From the NCBI RefSeq assembly GCF_027887165.1, contig NC_077234.1:167496210-167560209 (forward strand): a stretch of DNA of 64,000 nucleotides, written 5' to 3'. The DNA is from Monodelphis domestica. Lineage: Eukaryota; Chordata; Mammalia; Didelphimorphia; Didelphidae. Below, in pieces: positions 1 through 11,895 of the stretch. The number at the start of each line of letters is the position of its first letter. Position 1 is the first letter of the stretch. The translations under genes were made by a program, and so were the position numbers. Under the pieces are notes generated by a model that was given only the letters and a program-made list of their open reading frames with translations, ran no database searches and was not told the DNA's origin.

Positions 1-179
1 TAAATATATCTTGCTAGAAATTTAATCAGAAGTTTAGAGACAATCTCTGATAGTCACATAAAAATTTCTGCTCATAATCAAACTACCATAGAATTGTTGA
101 TTCCAAATATTACATAATTTTCTCCATATTTATATCCACCTAAAGAAGGAAAGTAAGTTTATTGGGGAATCTAACATGA

Positions 180-1205
180 AAAACCAGAAATCCATTAATA
201 ATCATTATGAATCTAGAATGTGCTACCAGAGTTCCACCTCATATCCATCAGACTAAGCAAAAAAATGACCAAAAAATAAAATAATCATTGTTGGAGAGGA
301 TATAGAAGCAGAGAAACACTGAAGTACAGTTGATGGAGCAGTGACCTGATCCATCCATTCTGGGAAGCAATTTGGAACTACACTTCATAAGTCACTAAAC
401 TGTACATACTCATTGACTCCGTATTTCCACCATTGTGCTTACTCTAAAGAGGTCATATTTAAAGGGAAAAGACCCATATGAACTAAAAATATTTATGAAT
501 TTTTTATGGAAACAAAGAACTGGAAAATTAGGTCACTGCTGATCAGTTGGGGAATGGCTGAACAAACTATATCATATGAATGTAATCAAATATTATTGCA
601 TTATAAGAGATGATGATGAAAAAGGTGGAGTCCAAGAACCATCTGAATACTTGTATAGACTAAGCAAGCCAGATGTGATAGCATGTGCCTGTGATCTCTG
701 CTGCTTGGGAGGCTGAGACTGGTGGATCAGTTGGATTCAGGTATTCTAAGCTGACATAGTCTAAGACAATGGAATGTCTGAATGCAGTCTGGCACCAGTG
801 TAATGAGCATGTTGGGATCAGAGGGAGTTACTAGGTTGCTGTAAGAGTCAGGAACCAATCTAGACCAGAAATGGAGAAATTTCAAGCTTCCATTCTTTGC
901 CCAGTAGTGGGGTTAGGTGCTGTGAGTGACTACTGCACTGCTACCCTGAGAAATATAGGGAGACTCAGCCTCAAAAAGGAAAAAAAAAGATTGAGGCAAA
1001 TGAAAAGAATTAGTAGAACAGTGTATAGAACTTTAATATTATTGTAAAGAAAAGTAAGAACTGTGAATATAATCAGCACTTAGTACTCCAGAGATATAAA
1101 TAATGCTACTATTCTCACGGAAAAGATGATGCACATGGACCTTAGAATAAGGTATACATTTTGGGACGTGAGTGATATGTATATATGTTTTGTATGCAGA
1201 AGCTT
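180..1205 (+). mobile_element. L1 ORF2 end and 3' UTR, split by a 7SL pseudogene
   Basis: Degenerate L1. The 180-665 part carries the ORF2 C-terminal region, with conceptual traces such as HCWRGY and IHPFWEAIWNYT and the typical tcagttggggaatggctgaa at about 544. After the 7SL insertion, the marsupial L1 3' UTR resumes at about 990 (traces of aatattattgtaaag) and continues to about 1205 with a block ending in acattttgggac. Stops and shifts are numerous, so this is an old non-coding copy. Confidence 0.75.
668..972 (+). pseudogene. RN7SL (pseudogene): 7SL (SRP) RNA retropseudogene, full length
   Basis: The sequence follows 7SL RNA from its 5' end (gcc...gtgcctgt, ggaggctgag) through the S domain (agaaatggag, cagtagtgggg) to the 3' end (actactgcactgct...gagactcagcctc). 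It is therefore full length, about 300 nt, and not an Alu or B1-like dimer, which lacks the S domain. An A-rich tail follows at 973-989. The flanks gactaagcaa (about 658-667) and gattgaggcaa (about 989-999) match one L1 segment twice, so a target duplication is visible. It carries many substitutions and is not expected to be functional. The parental RNA is the scaffold of the signal recognition particle. Confidence 0.85.
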
Positions 1206-2084
1206 ATTTCACACATGCACTGCCTAGACAAGCCTGATTCTGGAATGAGACTGTCCATCACTTTGAGTTTCCTAAAGTGACCTTGTAAGTTCAAAAGATC
1301 TGTGGAGAGTGTTGGCAGTAAGCAAAGAGACCCCATAAACTACTCTAATGCCCTTGGAAAGAACTACCACCACCAGGAAGAGGGGCAAACTGAATCTATT
1401 TTAAAGCAGAATTGATTGGACTGAACTGAGGTGAAATGCAAACTGTCTAATTAACAACCTTTCAAACTACTTCATGTTTTGATGAAGATGAAGCCTCCCA
1501 GCAGATTGTAATAATAATTACAAGTTGTTACTGAATTTTGTTCTAATAGTTCTGTAATATGTGCTATGATTTTTATGCTTAATGCTCTTTCATGTGAGTA
1601 GGAATAAATTATCTGTTCAATGTTTGCTTCATATTGTAAATTGAATACCTGTTTTTCTAGACTTGCTTTTTAGCAGATCTAGACATGAGACATTCCTTAA
1701 CTAATGAGTAAAATTGACCCACAGATGCTTGGCTGGTGTCTTAATGCTGTTGAAGAGTGGAAAAATGGAACACAATTCTCTTAATCAAAGAAAAGTTCTC
1801 CTAGCACTGGATCTGATTTATAAACTGAAAGGTCTGAGTATTGGACAAGGTGCTAGCCTTTACTTCCATGCCATTGCCATTGACTATGGTACCTTTATGC
1901 TACAAGTTGGAATACCATTGAGTTTTGAAAGGCTGATTTTATTCCATCTTTCCACAGTGGTCAATCTCTTTTTGCAGACCAACATATATTTCAGACACAT
2001 TTGACTTTATTTTCTTTATTATGAGTAAAACCCACTTGTCCTATCTTTGGTGGTTAGGCATTCTGTCAGCATTACCTAATAGAA
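1206..2084. other. Unassigned intergenic sequence
   Basis: No repeat or gene recognised. A 96-codon open frame at 1714-2004 (+) has no recognisable domain, no splice context and no compositional difference from its surroundings, so I treat it as a chance frame. Confidence 0.4.
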
Positions 2085-3340
2085 GGTTAGATTAGGTATC
2101 TAATATACAAAAGCAAATAATCACAGTAGGCTGAGATTTGATCAAATCAAGAGATCTCAGCTACCTGGGTAAGAACACACTTCAATAAAAACTGCTGGGA
2201 AAACTAGAAAGCAGTCTTGTATAAAAATGGTCCAGACCAACATATAACAATGTATACTGAAGTAAAATGAGTATCTGATTTAGGCATAGACTGTCACGCC
2301 ATAAACAAATTAGAGGAGCAAAGGAAAATCTATGAATCTATGAATAGAGGGAAAGTTAATGAATTAATAAAGGACAAAGAGAATCACAAAAAATCAAATG
2401 GAGAATTTTGATTACATACAATTTAAAGGTTTTTGCATAAACAAAACTGATTAAGTTAAAAGAAATAAGTAGAGAAAAAGATTGTAGCAAATATCTGATA
2501 AAGATCTCAACAGAGAATTGATTTGAATATATAAATATAAAATCCATTTCCCAAATCATATATACTCAAAGGATATGAGCAGGCAGTTTTCAGAGAAAGA
2601 AATATGTTACCAATAGACATATCAAAATTCTCTACATAACTAATAATTAGAGGAATAAAAATTAAAAGATCTCTGGAATCCATTTAACTCATTGGCAAAG
2701 CTGATAAACAAGCAAAATAGCAAATTCTAGAGGGTTGTGAGGAAACAGGTATATTAATGGAATATTTTGGGAGCTGTGAACTAGCCTAGGTAATCTGAAA
2801 AGCAATTTGGAACTATCAACAGCAAGTTATTAAATTCTTTGTAGCCTATAATCTACCTATTTGTACCTGTTTCTTTGATCTCCTTGGTGGTATGGAATAG
2901 TATACCACTACTGAAACCATACCTCTGAAGAGATTGAGGAAAGAAAATCAAAGGTACAAACATATAGGTAGACTGATAGTTTAAGAGATAGAGATATCAC
3001 TTCTTTTGTAGTGGCAAAGATCTGGAAACTAGATTTCCATCACTGGGGAAATGATTGAATAAATTTCAGTATTTGATATGAATGTAATGGAATACTATCC
3101 TAAAAGAACTGATGAAGGGAAAAGTTTCAAAGAAACCTGAGAGACGTGTATGAACTGACTCATACTGAAGTGAACAGAACCAGGTAAATAGTGTACACAA
3201 TGACAATAATATTGTAAAGACAAATAACTTTGAAAGACAGTGAAACTCTGATCAATGAAATAACTAAACACTCTGCTAAAGGATTCATTGTGAAACTTGT
3301 TGCCTATCTTTTGACAGATAGCTTATGCACTTAGAGTGAA
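2085..3340 (+). mobile_element. L1 ORF2 C-terminal part and 3' UTR (older type)
   Basis: Conceptual traces of the ORF2 tail are visible: aactgctgggaaaactagaaa at about 2190 (NCWENWK-like), then the region before the 3' end (aatggaatactatcctaaaa at about 3087, gaactgatgaaggga). A tail with aataatattgtaaag follows at about 3206. The copy is 5'-truncated and full of stops. It belongs to the marsupial L1 type also seen at 38.2-39.8 and 42.2-43.7 kb. Confidence 0.75.
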
Positions 3341-3367
3341 AATTCAAACTTTATCTTTTTAGTTACA

Positions 3368-3445
3368 GTCAATTAATCAACAAAAATATATTAAGCACAT
3401 ACTATTTGCCAGGCACTGTGCTAAGCTATAAATGCAGGAATTTGT
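3368..3445 (-). repeat. L2/MIR-type 3' tail fragment
   Basis: Contains tgccaggcactgtgctaagc, the reverse complement of the conserved 3' tail shared by L2 and many mammalian SINEs. Confidence 0.6.
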
Positions 3446-3992
3446 TTTTCCCCAACTATATGGTTTTATTAGAGGTGTTTTGTTTTTCTTTCTTGGTTGG
3501 GGGAGGAAGATAAGACAAAAATTGATTGTGGGGAGGGGGAAGGATTACTTAATGTATTAACAGAGTTCCCTAGAAAAAAATTTAGTGTTGCTACATGTGA
3601 TAGGACACTTGGTGATGTTTTATCCAAACCTAAAGGGAGTGATAGAAAATCTTGCACCCAGGATATTTGGTTCTCTCATACTTCCAAAATTTAATAGGTT
3701 ATTAACATAAGCCTTTTAAAAAATAAAGCATTTGAATTTTATAATAGCAATAACAACCTCTGAAATATTTTATCCCATATTCCTGAAATTCCTAAAGGGA
3801 AAAGTTAAAATGTTATTTCATTCTAGATAACGTAATAAATCTAGATAAAATAAGTTCTAAAAAACACATCTTGAAAACAAACAAAAATCTTTTTTAGCTA
3901 TTCAAGCTATGAAAAATAAGAACATTTATGCCCCAAATCATTTCAGGACCTTAATTCACTAAAATCAATTGCTTAATCTGAAAAGTAGCCTA

Positions 3993-4240
3993 AGAGGGAG
4001 GGAAGTGGCTCAATGGATAGAGTGCTGGGCCTGGAGTCAGGTAGACCTGAGTTCAAATCTGGTTTCAGATATTTATTAGTTGTGTGACTCTAGGCAAGTC
4101 ACTAAACCTCTGTCTTCATTCATTCACTGGAGAAGAAAATGGCAAACTACTTCAATATTTTTGTCAAGAAAATTCCACAGAGAGCAGTGGTGGGATGTGG
4201 TCCATGGCATCATGTCAAGTTGTAAACAACTAAAGAACAA
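3993..4240 (+). mobile_element. MAR1-type CORE-SINE
   Basis: tRNA-like head with A-box remnant (tggctcaatggatag) and B-box remnant (gagttcaaatctgg). A CORE-like middle (gtgtgactctaggcaagtca) follows, then an RTE-type tail (actggagaagaaaatggcaa ... aactaaag). Typical marsupial SINE, moderately diverged. Confidence 0.8.
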
Positions 4241-4244
4241 AGAA

Positions 4245-6138
4245 AGTAGCATTTGTTCTATACTTATTACCATTATGTGTTCATATTTTCTTAAGTAAAA
4301 TATAAGTTAGAATTCTCTGAAAATAATCAGTATAGAAGTGGGAATCAGGAAGTAGATGCGAATGAAAAATTTTAAATTAAGTGACTTTAAATTAATAAAA
4401 TTTTTTAAATTTCAAATGTGAATTTCACAAATAGCGGTTCAGTGTCTCAGCAGTAAGATGGATCTGCTCCATTCATAGTCCTTGGTTTAGAATTTTTTGT
4501 TTAAGATATCCCTGTCTACCACTTTTACTCAGCAGCTAAATTGCCTAAATAAAGTGGTATATATAACTAGACCCTTATTATAGTCTTTTTAATCATAAGA
4601 GTCTATAATGGCCCAAAAATTTCGGAGTGAATTGGCAGGATCTGAAAATCTATGTATGTGCTCCTTTGTGTGAATCTTTTCATACATGTCTGATTCTTTG
4701 TGATACCATTTTGAAGTAGTTTTTTTAAGCAAAGATACTGGAATGGTTTACTATTTCCTTTCCCAACTCTTTTTTTTTTCTGATGAGAAACTGAGAGAAG
4801 CATCTATTCCTCCTATTTATTTCTACTTAAAATTATTATTCTGTTTGATATCATAGTGATTTGCTGGGTAAAAAATGACAATGCCTAAGAAAGAATTGTA
4901 AATTCATGAGGGGAATGATATAAATTGTAAATAGATATTTGCCACTAGATTCTTTTAGGGAAAGAATTCCCTAGATTAGTCATGGTAAGAAAACGGCTAT
5001 TGCCTATGGGTCCTCACTTGTCAAATGTCTCTGTAAAGCGCTGTCCTAGGTGCTGGTAGAAATGGGTACATAATGCAAGATCACTGCCCTCTTAATTACA
5101 ATAGCAGCAACATCTCTTCCATACTTTATAACTTACTAAGAGTTTTTCACAAAATGATGTCAGACAGTACAGTCCATATCACATTTTAAATATGGGAAAA
5201 GTAAACTTTTAGAGTGAGTTCTTCAAGGTAAGGAGGCCAAGATTTTCACCAAATTCTGTGCTCTTCTCATTATACCTCATTATACAGCTTCTAAGGCACA
5301 GCTCTAACTCCAGCATGCTCAGATTTAATGCTAGAAAAGAATGAAGGACTCACAAGTTAGAGAATATTAAAAAACTTATTTATCCCAAATACAACAGGGA
5401 TACATATGCATATAGTGGTATTTAGCACTCAACTTCTCTAGGCTTGACTTCCCTCTACTCTTTGTAGAAACATCTGATCATCAAGGCAGGGTAACATTCT
5501 TTGAGTGTCAGAAATCCACCAAGCCTGAATCCATTTAGATTCCACATGGCTGAAACGTTTTTTTCTTAAATGTAATAAAGAAGCTTTATTAGAACATAAC
5601 ATTAATTTATGCTATAAAAACTATAATAATGTTTGTCATAGAAAAGCCTTTTTAAATATCAACATTTAACTATCTAAAATTGAAGGTAAGTGTTATATGC
5701 AAATGAAATATATTAGAAACTTTTTCAATACAAATTCAGGAGAACATTAAGGAAACTCTCCAGTATTCTTGAATATAGTTGTGGATATGCTAGAAATAGC
5801 AATAAGACAAGAAAAAGTAAGTGAAGGCATGATTAAATGTAAAGCAAAGATAAAACTATATCCCTATTTGCTAATGATGATATATATGATGGTGTATTTG
5901 GAAAAAGTTAGGGAATCAGAGAGTATAAAAATTAAAACAGTATCTTTACCAAAATTGTAGACTACAAAAATAAATTACCACAAATTCCCTTCATTTCTAA
6001 ATCATCAGCAGCTGATCAACCATCACCACCACCACAGCCACAGCCTACACAATCAAATCTAAGGGGGCAAAAATAGAAAAGAAAATCCCATTACAAATGA
6101 CTAATGCCTGAAATACCTAAAGATCAATCAAAGAAAGT
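4245..6138. other. Mostly unassigned intergenic sequence
   Basis: A weak L2-tail-like piece (gtgctggtagaaatggg) lies at about 5045. The T-rich 4600-4800 stretch and the 5190-6100 stretch show no gene or repeat I can name. A short CAC-rich tract sits at about 6022-6050. Confidence 0.4.
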
Positions 6139-6281
6139 ATACCTAGAGACCAGAGGTCCTGGGTTCAAATCTGGTCTCTAACACCTCCTAGCTATTGGAT
6201 TCTTGGCCATTCACTCAACTATCATTGTCCAACCCTTACCAACTACTCTTCTGCCTTGGAACCAATACACAGTATTGATTC
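6139..6281 (+). mobile_element. WSINE/WALLSI-type SINE, 5'-truncated
   Basis: The B-box region (cctgggttcaaatctggtct) and the characteristic 3' half (gccttggaaccaatacacag tattgatt) are clear. The end of the element is cut off at 6281, where the poly-T start of a minus-strand L1 abuts. The L1 probably inserted into or against this SINE. Confidence 0.75.
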
Positions 6282-7030
6282 TTTTTTTAATGCATTTATT
6301 TATTTAGGATATTTTTCAATGACTGCAAAATCCATGTACTTTCCCTCCCTCCCAGTGCTGACAAGCAATTCCACTGAGTTATACATGTATCATTGTTCAA
6401 AACCTATTTTCATATTATTCATATTTGCAGTAGAGTGATCTTTTAACATCAAAACCCTAATCACATCCCACAGAACCATATGATTGATCATATGTTTTCC
6501 TCTGCATTTCTGTTCCCACAGTTCTTTCTCTGGATGTGGATAGTGTTCTTCCTCATAAGGTCCTCTGGATTGTCCTGGGTCATTGCATTGCTGCTAGCAG
6601 AAAAGTCTATTATATTCAATTGTGCCATCATTTATCAATTTCTGTGTACAATGTTCTTCTGGTTCTGCTCCTTTCACTCTGCATCAATTCCTGGAAGTCT
6701 TTCCAGTTCACATAGAAATTCCTTTGAACACAATAATATTCCATTACCATCAGATACCACAATTTGTTCAGCCATTCCCCAATTGATGGACACCCTCCTC
6801 ATTTTCAAATTTTTTGCAATGAGTGCAGCTATGAATATTTTTGTACAAGTCTTTTTCCTTATTATCTCTTTGGGGTACAAACCCAGCAGTGGTATGGCTG
6901 GATCAAAGGGTAGGCATTCTTATAAAGCCCTTTGAGCAAAATTCCAAATTGCCCTCAAGAATGGTTGGTTTAATTCACAATTCCACCAACAGTGTATTCA
7001 TGTACCAATTTTATGATTGGGACTTTTTAA
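6282..7030 (-). mobile_element. L1 3' end (ORF2 C-terminus and 3' UTR)
   Basis: On the minus strand it runs from ORF2 C-terminal sequence (about 7030) to the 3' UTR and poly-A (6282). Reverse-complement traces of LLGIYPKEIIRKK and NWGMAEQIVV are readable at 6674-6880, and the 3' UTR marker tgcagtagagtgatc is at 6427. 5'-truncated. The open frames on the + strand here (6480-6935) are antisense. Confidence 0.85.
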
Positions 7031-7263
7031 TGTCATTAGGTGAACAGGAAAATGTGTCAGGAAATCTAGAGCCAATCAAGTTCCAGGGACAGATTTGTCA
7101 TAGATCTAGCCCATATTGATTAGGGATTTTTGGGTTCTAGAGGTCATTCAATGAAGCTGTAACAAGAAGGCAAGGGTTAGCTTTGTATTTTTTATTTTAG
7201 GTGAAGCCTCTGAAAGCTTCAGTGGGAGGGGAGAAGCTTCATTGGGCAAATGCTCCTATCTAC

Positions 7264-7640
7264 TTATCAATCAGTCAATCAATCACCAAGCATTTATTAA
7301 GCCCCTGTTCTATGAACCAGGGATATAGATAAAAAGAAAGAAGCAATTCTAGGAGACTAGTACATATATAAGTGTATATAATATACTCAACATATAAAGA
7401 AAATACAAAATAGTTAAGTGGGAAGGTACTAACAGTTGGTAGAGTCACTTCATTTCACTGGACTGTGACTCCAAAAAGGATAGTGATGTATAATAAAGTT
7501 AGAGATACAACTCAGAACAAGGTTATGAAGGGCTTTAAAAGCTAAACAAATAAAAATTTTTATTTGATCCAAGATAATTGGAAACTGCTAGAGTTTGTTG
7601 AGTGGAAGCCATGTTGGGATTAGATCTGTGTTTTAGGAAA
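7264..7640 (-). repeat. L2-tail-bearing old marsupial or mammalian repeat
   Basis: Starts with the tail-like tcaatcaatcaccaagcatt, then a body ending in blocks such as gttatgaagggctttaaaagc (7520s) and gggattagatctgtgtttta (7617). A related block recurs at 43.77-43.90 kb. Family not named; orientation is from the L2-like tail. Confidence 0.5.
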
Positions 7641-7664
7641 ATCATATTGACAACTGTATGGAGA

Positions 7665-7965
7665 ATGGTCTACCTTCATGCCTCTGGTCCCTATGTACTC
7701 CAATATATCATGACAATTTAAGTCCCTCTTGTCTTCAGAAGGTTTTGCCAGTCTTTCCCCTTTCCTCTGCCCCACTGCTAGTGCTTTCTCTCTAAAATTA
7801 CCTTCCTTCTACTCTTTACATCTCTTGCTGTTCACATTTTGGCTTTGCCATTTAAAGGGTGCTTCTTGAGACCCTTGAGAATAAGAATATTTCTGTCTTA
7901 CTTTGTATTTCCAAGTACTGGAACACAGTAAACATTTAATAAAGGCTGACTGACTTCTTTTGTCA
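7665..7965 (+). mobile_element. L2 3' end
   Basis: L2 3' UTR traces: cccctttcctctgcccca, cttgagacccttgagaataag, and the tail acagtaaacatttaataaag. Confidence 0.65.
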
Positions 7966-8129
7966 ATGGACTGATTAGTTTAGCAGACCTTAAAGAAGCC
8001 TTTGATTAGCTTAGAGAAATCAGAGAAATGCAACAATTTCAAGGAGAATTATGTGCTGTTCAGGAAGGTATGATTTATCTTGGGTTGCCAAAAATAGAAC
8101 TCCTTAAATAGCATAAGGGGCATAGTTGC

Positions 8130-8480
8130 CCAGTTCACGTAAATAAATGTTTGTTGGGTATTCATTGTGTGCCTGGCACTATGTCAGGTGCTAGGATATC
8201 CTGCCACCCTCCACTCCACCCACCCACACACACACATCATTACCTGACTTCAATAAGTTTACCTTCTCCAGGGATCAGAAATTATAAAATCATAGAACTG
8301 GAAAGGATCTCAGAGCTTATATAGTCTCATCATTTTTAAATATTAGAGAACTACAGCATAGATCCCTGCTGGTTTAGAAATTGTAGCATTTGAGTTCAGT
8401 TCAACAAGTCACTGTGCTAGGTCATGTGGATGAAGAAACACAAATAAAGCATTCCCTTCCTTTAAGGACACATTCCTTGC
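8130..8480. repeat. L2/MIR-type fragments
   Basis: Two tail-like pieces, gtgcctggcactatgtcagg (about 8170) and caagtcactgtgctaggtca (about 8404), flank a MIR-like middle (aactggaaaggatctcagag at about 8297). A short CA-rich run is at 8224-8236. Confidence 0.45.
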
Positions 8481-8779
8481 CCTACATTCTCCCAGTTAGA
8501 ATATAATTGTTTGATAGCTTGACTGTTGTGTCAATAAAAAATAAATAAATTACTTTAAGTATTATTGTTATTTTTATTACATTGGTAAAGCCACACCATG
8601 GGAAATTAATATCTCTAATATGTCTGTCTTTTCTGCAAAAAGTATTTTGTATTTGTATTCATAGAATCTTTGAACTTAACTTGTATGGTTTAATTTTGAA
8701 TTAATTTTCTATCCCTTCCTCCCGGGTTTTCTTGATAATATAATAATGAACAAAAATAGTGATGCTCTAAAAAAAAAAG

Positions 8780-8845
8780 TTCTTCCTTCCTTCCATCTTT
8801 TCTTCCTTCCTTTCTATAAGCATTTATTATCTCTCTCTCCTACTT
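8780..8845. repeat. Pyrimidine-rich simple repeat
   Basis: CCTT-like and CT-rich short tandem units, preceded by an A run at 8770-8778. Confidence 0.6.
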
Positions 8846-8869
8846 TGTCCTCCAGCTAATAGTTTATGT

Positions 8870-9115
8870 ATTTTTAGTTGTTTTTATTCAAGTACTTTAT
8901 TGAAGTTGTTGGTTTCTTTAATTTTAATTGAATTTCTAAGTTTCTCTATGTAGACCATTATATCATCTAAAAAAATAAGGGCATGAATTTAATTTCCTAT
9001 TTACCTATGTTTATTCTTCCATTGTTTCTGATAAGGAGTGTCTTCCATTTTCTTCTTTTGTTTATCTTTTGATTCTGTTCTCCTAGTTGTAGTTATATCA
9101 TAGAATCACTGAGTT
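8870..9115 (-). mobile_element. L1 ORF2 fragment
   Basis: The reverse strand resembles the RT portion of L1 ORF2; the + strand shows the familiar atatcatctaaaaaaataag block. Short and diverged. Confidence 0.45.
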
Positions 9116-9119
9116 TATT

Positions 9120-9440
9120 TCATCAGTTATTCTCAGTAACACAGTGAACCAAGACAACCCCAGAGGTTCCTAATGAAAATCTGCATGCTGAGAAAGTACT
9201 GATGGAGTCTGAATGCAGACTAATATATGCTTTATTTTGCTCTCTTTTTCATCATTTTTCCATTGAGATCTCTTCCACAAATCTATATCATATTGCTTAT
9301 TATCACAGTGAAGGGGGAGGGATGGGGGAGGGAAGGAGGAAAGTGTGAAGGAGGAAAATAATTTGGAGCTCACAGATTTTTTATAGATTATTAAAATTGT
9401 TTTAAAATGTAATTGGGTAAAACGTTATTTTGAAATAGTG
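9120..9440 (+). mobile_element. L1 3' UTR tail (older marsupial type)
   Basis: Markers in order: attctcagtaacacagtga, ctgatggagtctgaatgcag (9199), tatcatattgcttattatca, a G-rich ggggagggatgggggaggg stretch (9316), and the terminal aatgtaattgggtaaaac. It matches the tail of the copy at 43.4-43.68 kb. Confidence 0.7.
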
Positions 9441-11075
9441 GTTTCTGTCAAGTTCTGAATCATATTGACTGGTTCCTTGATAATTCAGCTTTTCCCCTTC
9501 TTACTTCTAGCTATATATTTACTTTGACCTGGAAGCTCTGGGTTTTAGCTATGCCTTGACTGGGAAGTTTCATTTTAGAGTTTCTTTCAGGTGATCAGTT
9601 TTTCCCCCTGTTGTTTTAATAAATCCAGGTTGCTTTCTTTTTTTAAGTTCTTGAAATGTGGTGTCCAGATATTGTTTTAAGTAATATTTTTCAAGGAGTA
9701 AAATTATTTCACCCGAGTCTACTTTCTAGGTAAGTTATTTCTAAGTAACAGTTGTATCATGGAATCATTGAGTTCTATTTATTTTAACCAATTTTTCAAG
9801 GATTTTGTTTCTTCAGTAAAAGGTTCTAATTTGTATTTTAAATGCATTTTTAATTCTAGTTATTTCTTACGGAGCTTTTATTTTATCTATAATTTTATTT
9901 TTTTTCTCCTGCTTCATTTATTCTAGGTACTTTTATAATTCTTGTAGCCAAGACTTGTATTTCCTATGAATCTTTCCTTATATTTTCATGGAACTACATT
10001 TTTTCTTCTCAATTTACCTTCTGTTAATTTATTGATTGAGTTTTAGTATTTTTCTCTTTGCTCATTTGTTCAGTTTCAGGTTCAGATTTGGAACTTTGTT
10101 GTACAGTCAGGCTCCACCCATAATCTTAGATGGAGTATTCAGATATTTTTTTCCTTTTGGCCCTGTCTATTTCCTTGGACTATTATTGCTGCCTTCCCCT
10201 TTTTCTGCTGTGCCTATACTCAGATCTTTCAGGCCCCATGGATCATCTGAGATGAAAATTTAAAAAGTCAAAACAATCCTATTCAGTAATTAATTCTATT
10301 TTTATAAGTAATATTTTCTGTAGTACCCAAGTCACATTTATTTTGCATCTGGGTTAAGTTGGGAAATTTAGATTTTTGTCTAGATCACTCCTGTCTGAGT
10401 TAAGTTTAAAAGTCAAACTCTCCTGTTAATCACTGTTCTATTCTTGTGTCAAGGAAATTTATTATCCTTGAAGGATGTAGGTAGAGGCCATAGAGTCTGC
10501 TTTGTTATCTCTACACCATTTGCAGTCCTTGAAGGAAGTCAAGTCTACTATCATTATGATATTAACTAGTCCTGTAGGTGTATAGCACCAATGAACTTTT
10601 CAGAGTGACAAGGTGGAAGGAGGGGTTGTTACTAGTCCTGCATTCCCAGATTTCTGGTCAATCATATTTCTCCCACATCTATGATGATTCTGACTTTGTA
10701 ACTAATATTATTTTCCCCGTCTATGATGTCGCCTCCTACTTATTGGATGCTCCTTTGGTCCAAGAATTTGTCAATCCTCATTCAGGGTCTTAGTTAGATG
10801 AGGGGTCTGAGACTCTGTTTATTGGCAAATTAGTGCCTGGTGCTACACTGATTGTGTTTGGATCTTTGTGCCTCAGGTTACCCTAATTTTAATTTTGTCA
10901 CAGTTAAGAACATTGTAGTCTTCTGGATTTTTTGGGTGTTTCAAGTCAGAGAAGTGCTAGATGACTCTGAACATCCCAATTCCAGCACTATTTACTCCCA
11001 GACTTGTATCTAGGGTCAGAGTGTTGCAATTATCAGACCCTCCCCTCCATTCCAACTTCCACATTTGACCCATTC
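9441..11075 (-). mobile_element. Probable L1 5' region (ORF1/5' UTR), diverged
   Basis: The T-rich, repetitive-codon look of 9441-10100 resembles the reverse complement of L1 ORF1 coiled-coil sequence. The more GC-rich 10100-11070 part resembles the 5' UTRs at 24.5-25.2 and 32.6-33.9 kb. I recognise the pattern but no diagnostic motif. Confidence 0.4.
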
Positions 11076-11895
11076 CTGGGTCAAAGAGTAGGCATTCTTT
11101 TTAAGCCCTTTGTGCCCCTCCAGAATGGTTTGATTAATTAACAGTTTCACCAGCAGTATCTTAGTGTCCCCATTTTGCCACATGCCCTCCAACATTTATT
11201 ATTTTCCTTTACTGTCATATTGGCCAATCTGCTAGGTTTGAGGTGGTACCTCAGAGTTGTTTTGATTTGCATTTCTCTAATCAGGAGGAATTTTAAACAC
11301 CTTTTCATGTGATTATTAATAGTTTTGATTTTTTCATCTGAAAACTGCCTATTCGATATCCTCAGACCTTTTGTCAGTTGGCAAATGGCTTGATTTCATG
11401 TACATATGACTTAGTTCCTTATATATTTGGGAAATTAGACCATTTTCAGAGAATTTTGTTATAATTCCCTCTCCATTTGTTTCTTCCCTTCTAATTTTGG
11501 TTTTTTACTGGTTTTGTTTATACAAAAAACTTTTTAATGTAATATAATCAAAATTATTCATTTTATATTTTGTAATATTCACTATCTCTTGCTTGGTCTT
11601 AAATTCCCTTCTTTCCCATAGATCTGACAAATATATTATTCTATGTTCACCTAATTTATTTATGATTTCACTATTTATATTTAACTCACTTACTCATTTT
11701 GAATTTATTTTGATATAGGGTGTAAAATGTTGATCCAAACCTAATTTTCCCCATACTGTTATACAATTTACCCAGCAGTTTTTGACAAATAGTGAGTTCT
11801 TGTCCCGAAAGCTGGGATCTTTGGGTTTATTGAACACTAGCTTGCTGAGGTCTACCCCTAGTCTATTCCATTGATCCACCATTCTATTCTAAGGA
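11076..11895 (-). mobile_element. L1 ORF2 C-terminal fragment
   Basis: The reverse complement contains DQWNRLGVDLSKLV and NPKDPSFRDKNSLF-type sequence (11694-11882), matching the ORF2 tail seen at 44.7 kb on the other strand. It reaches the region shortly before the ORF2 end (ggtttgattaattaacag at about 11126). Truncated at both ends. Confidence 0.8.

Noticed and set aside
6480-6935. A 151-codon open frame on the + strand
   Set aside because: Antisense of a minus-strand L1; no domain.
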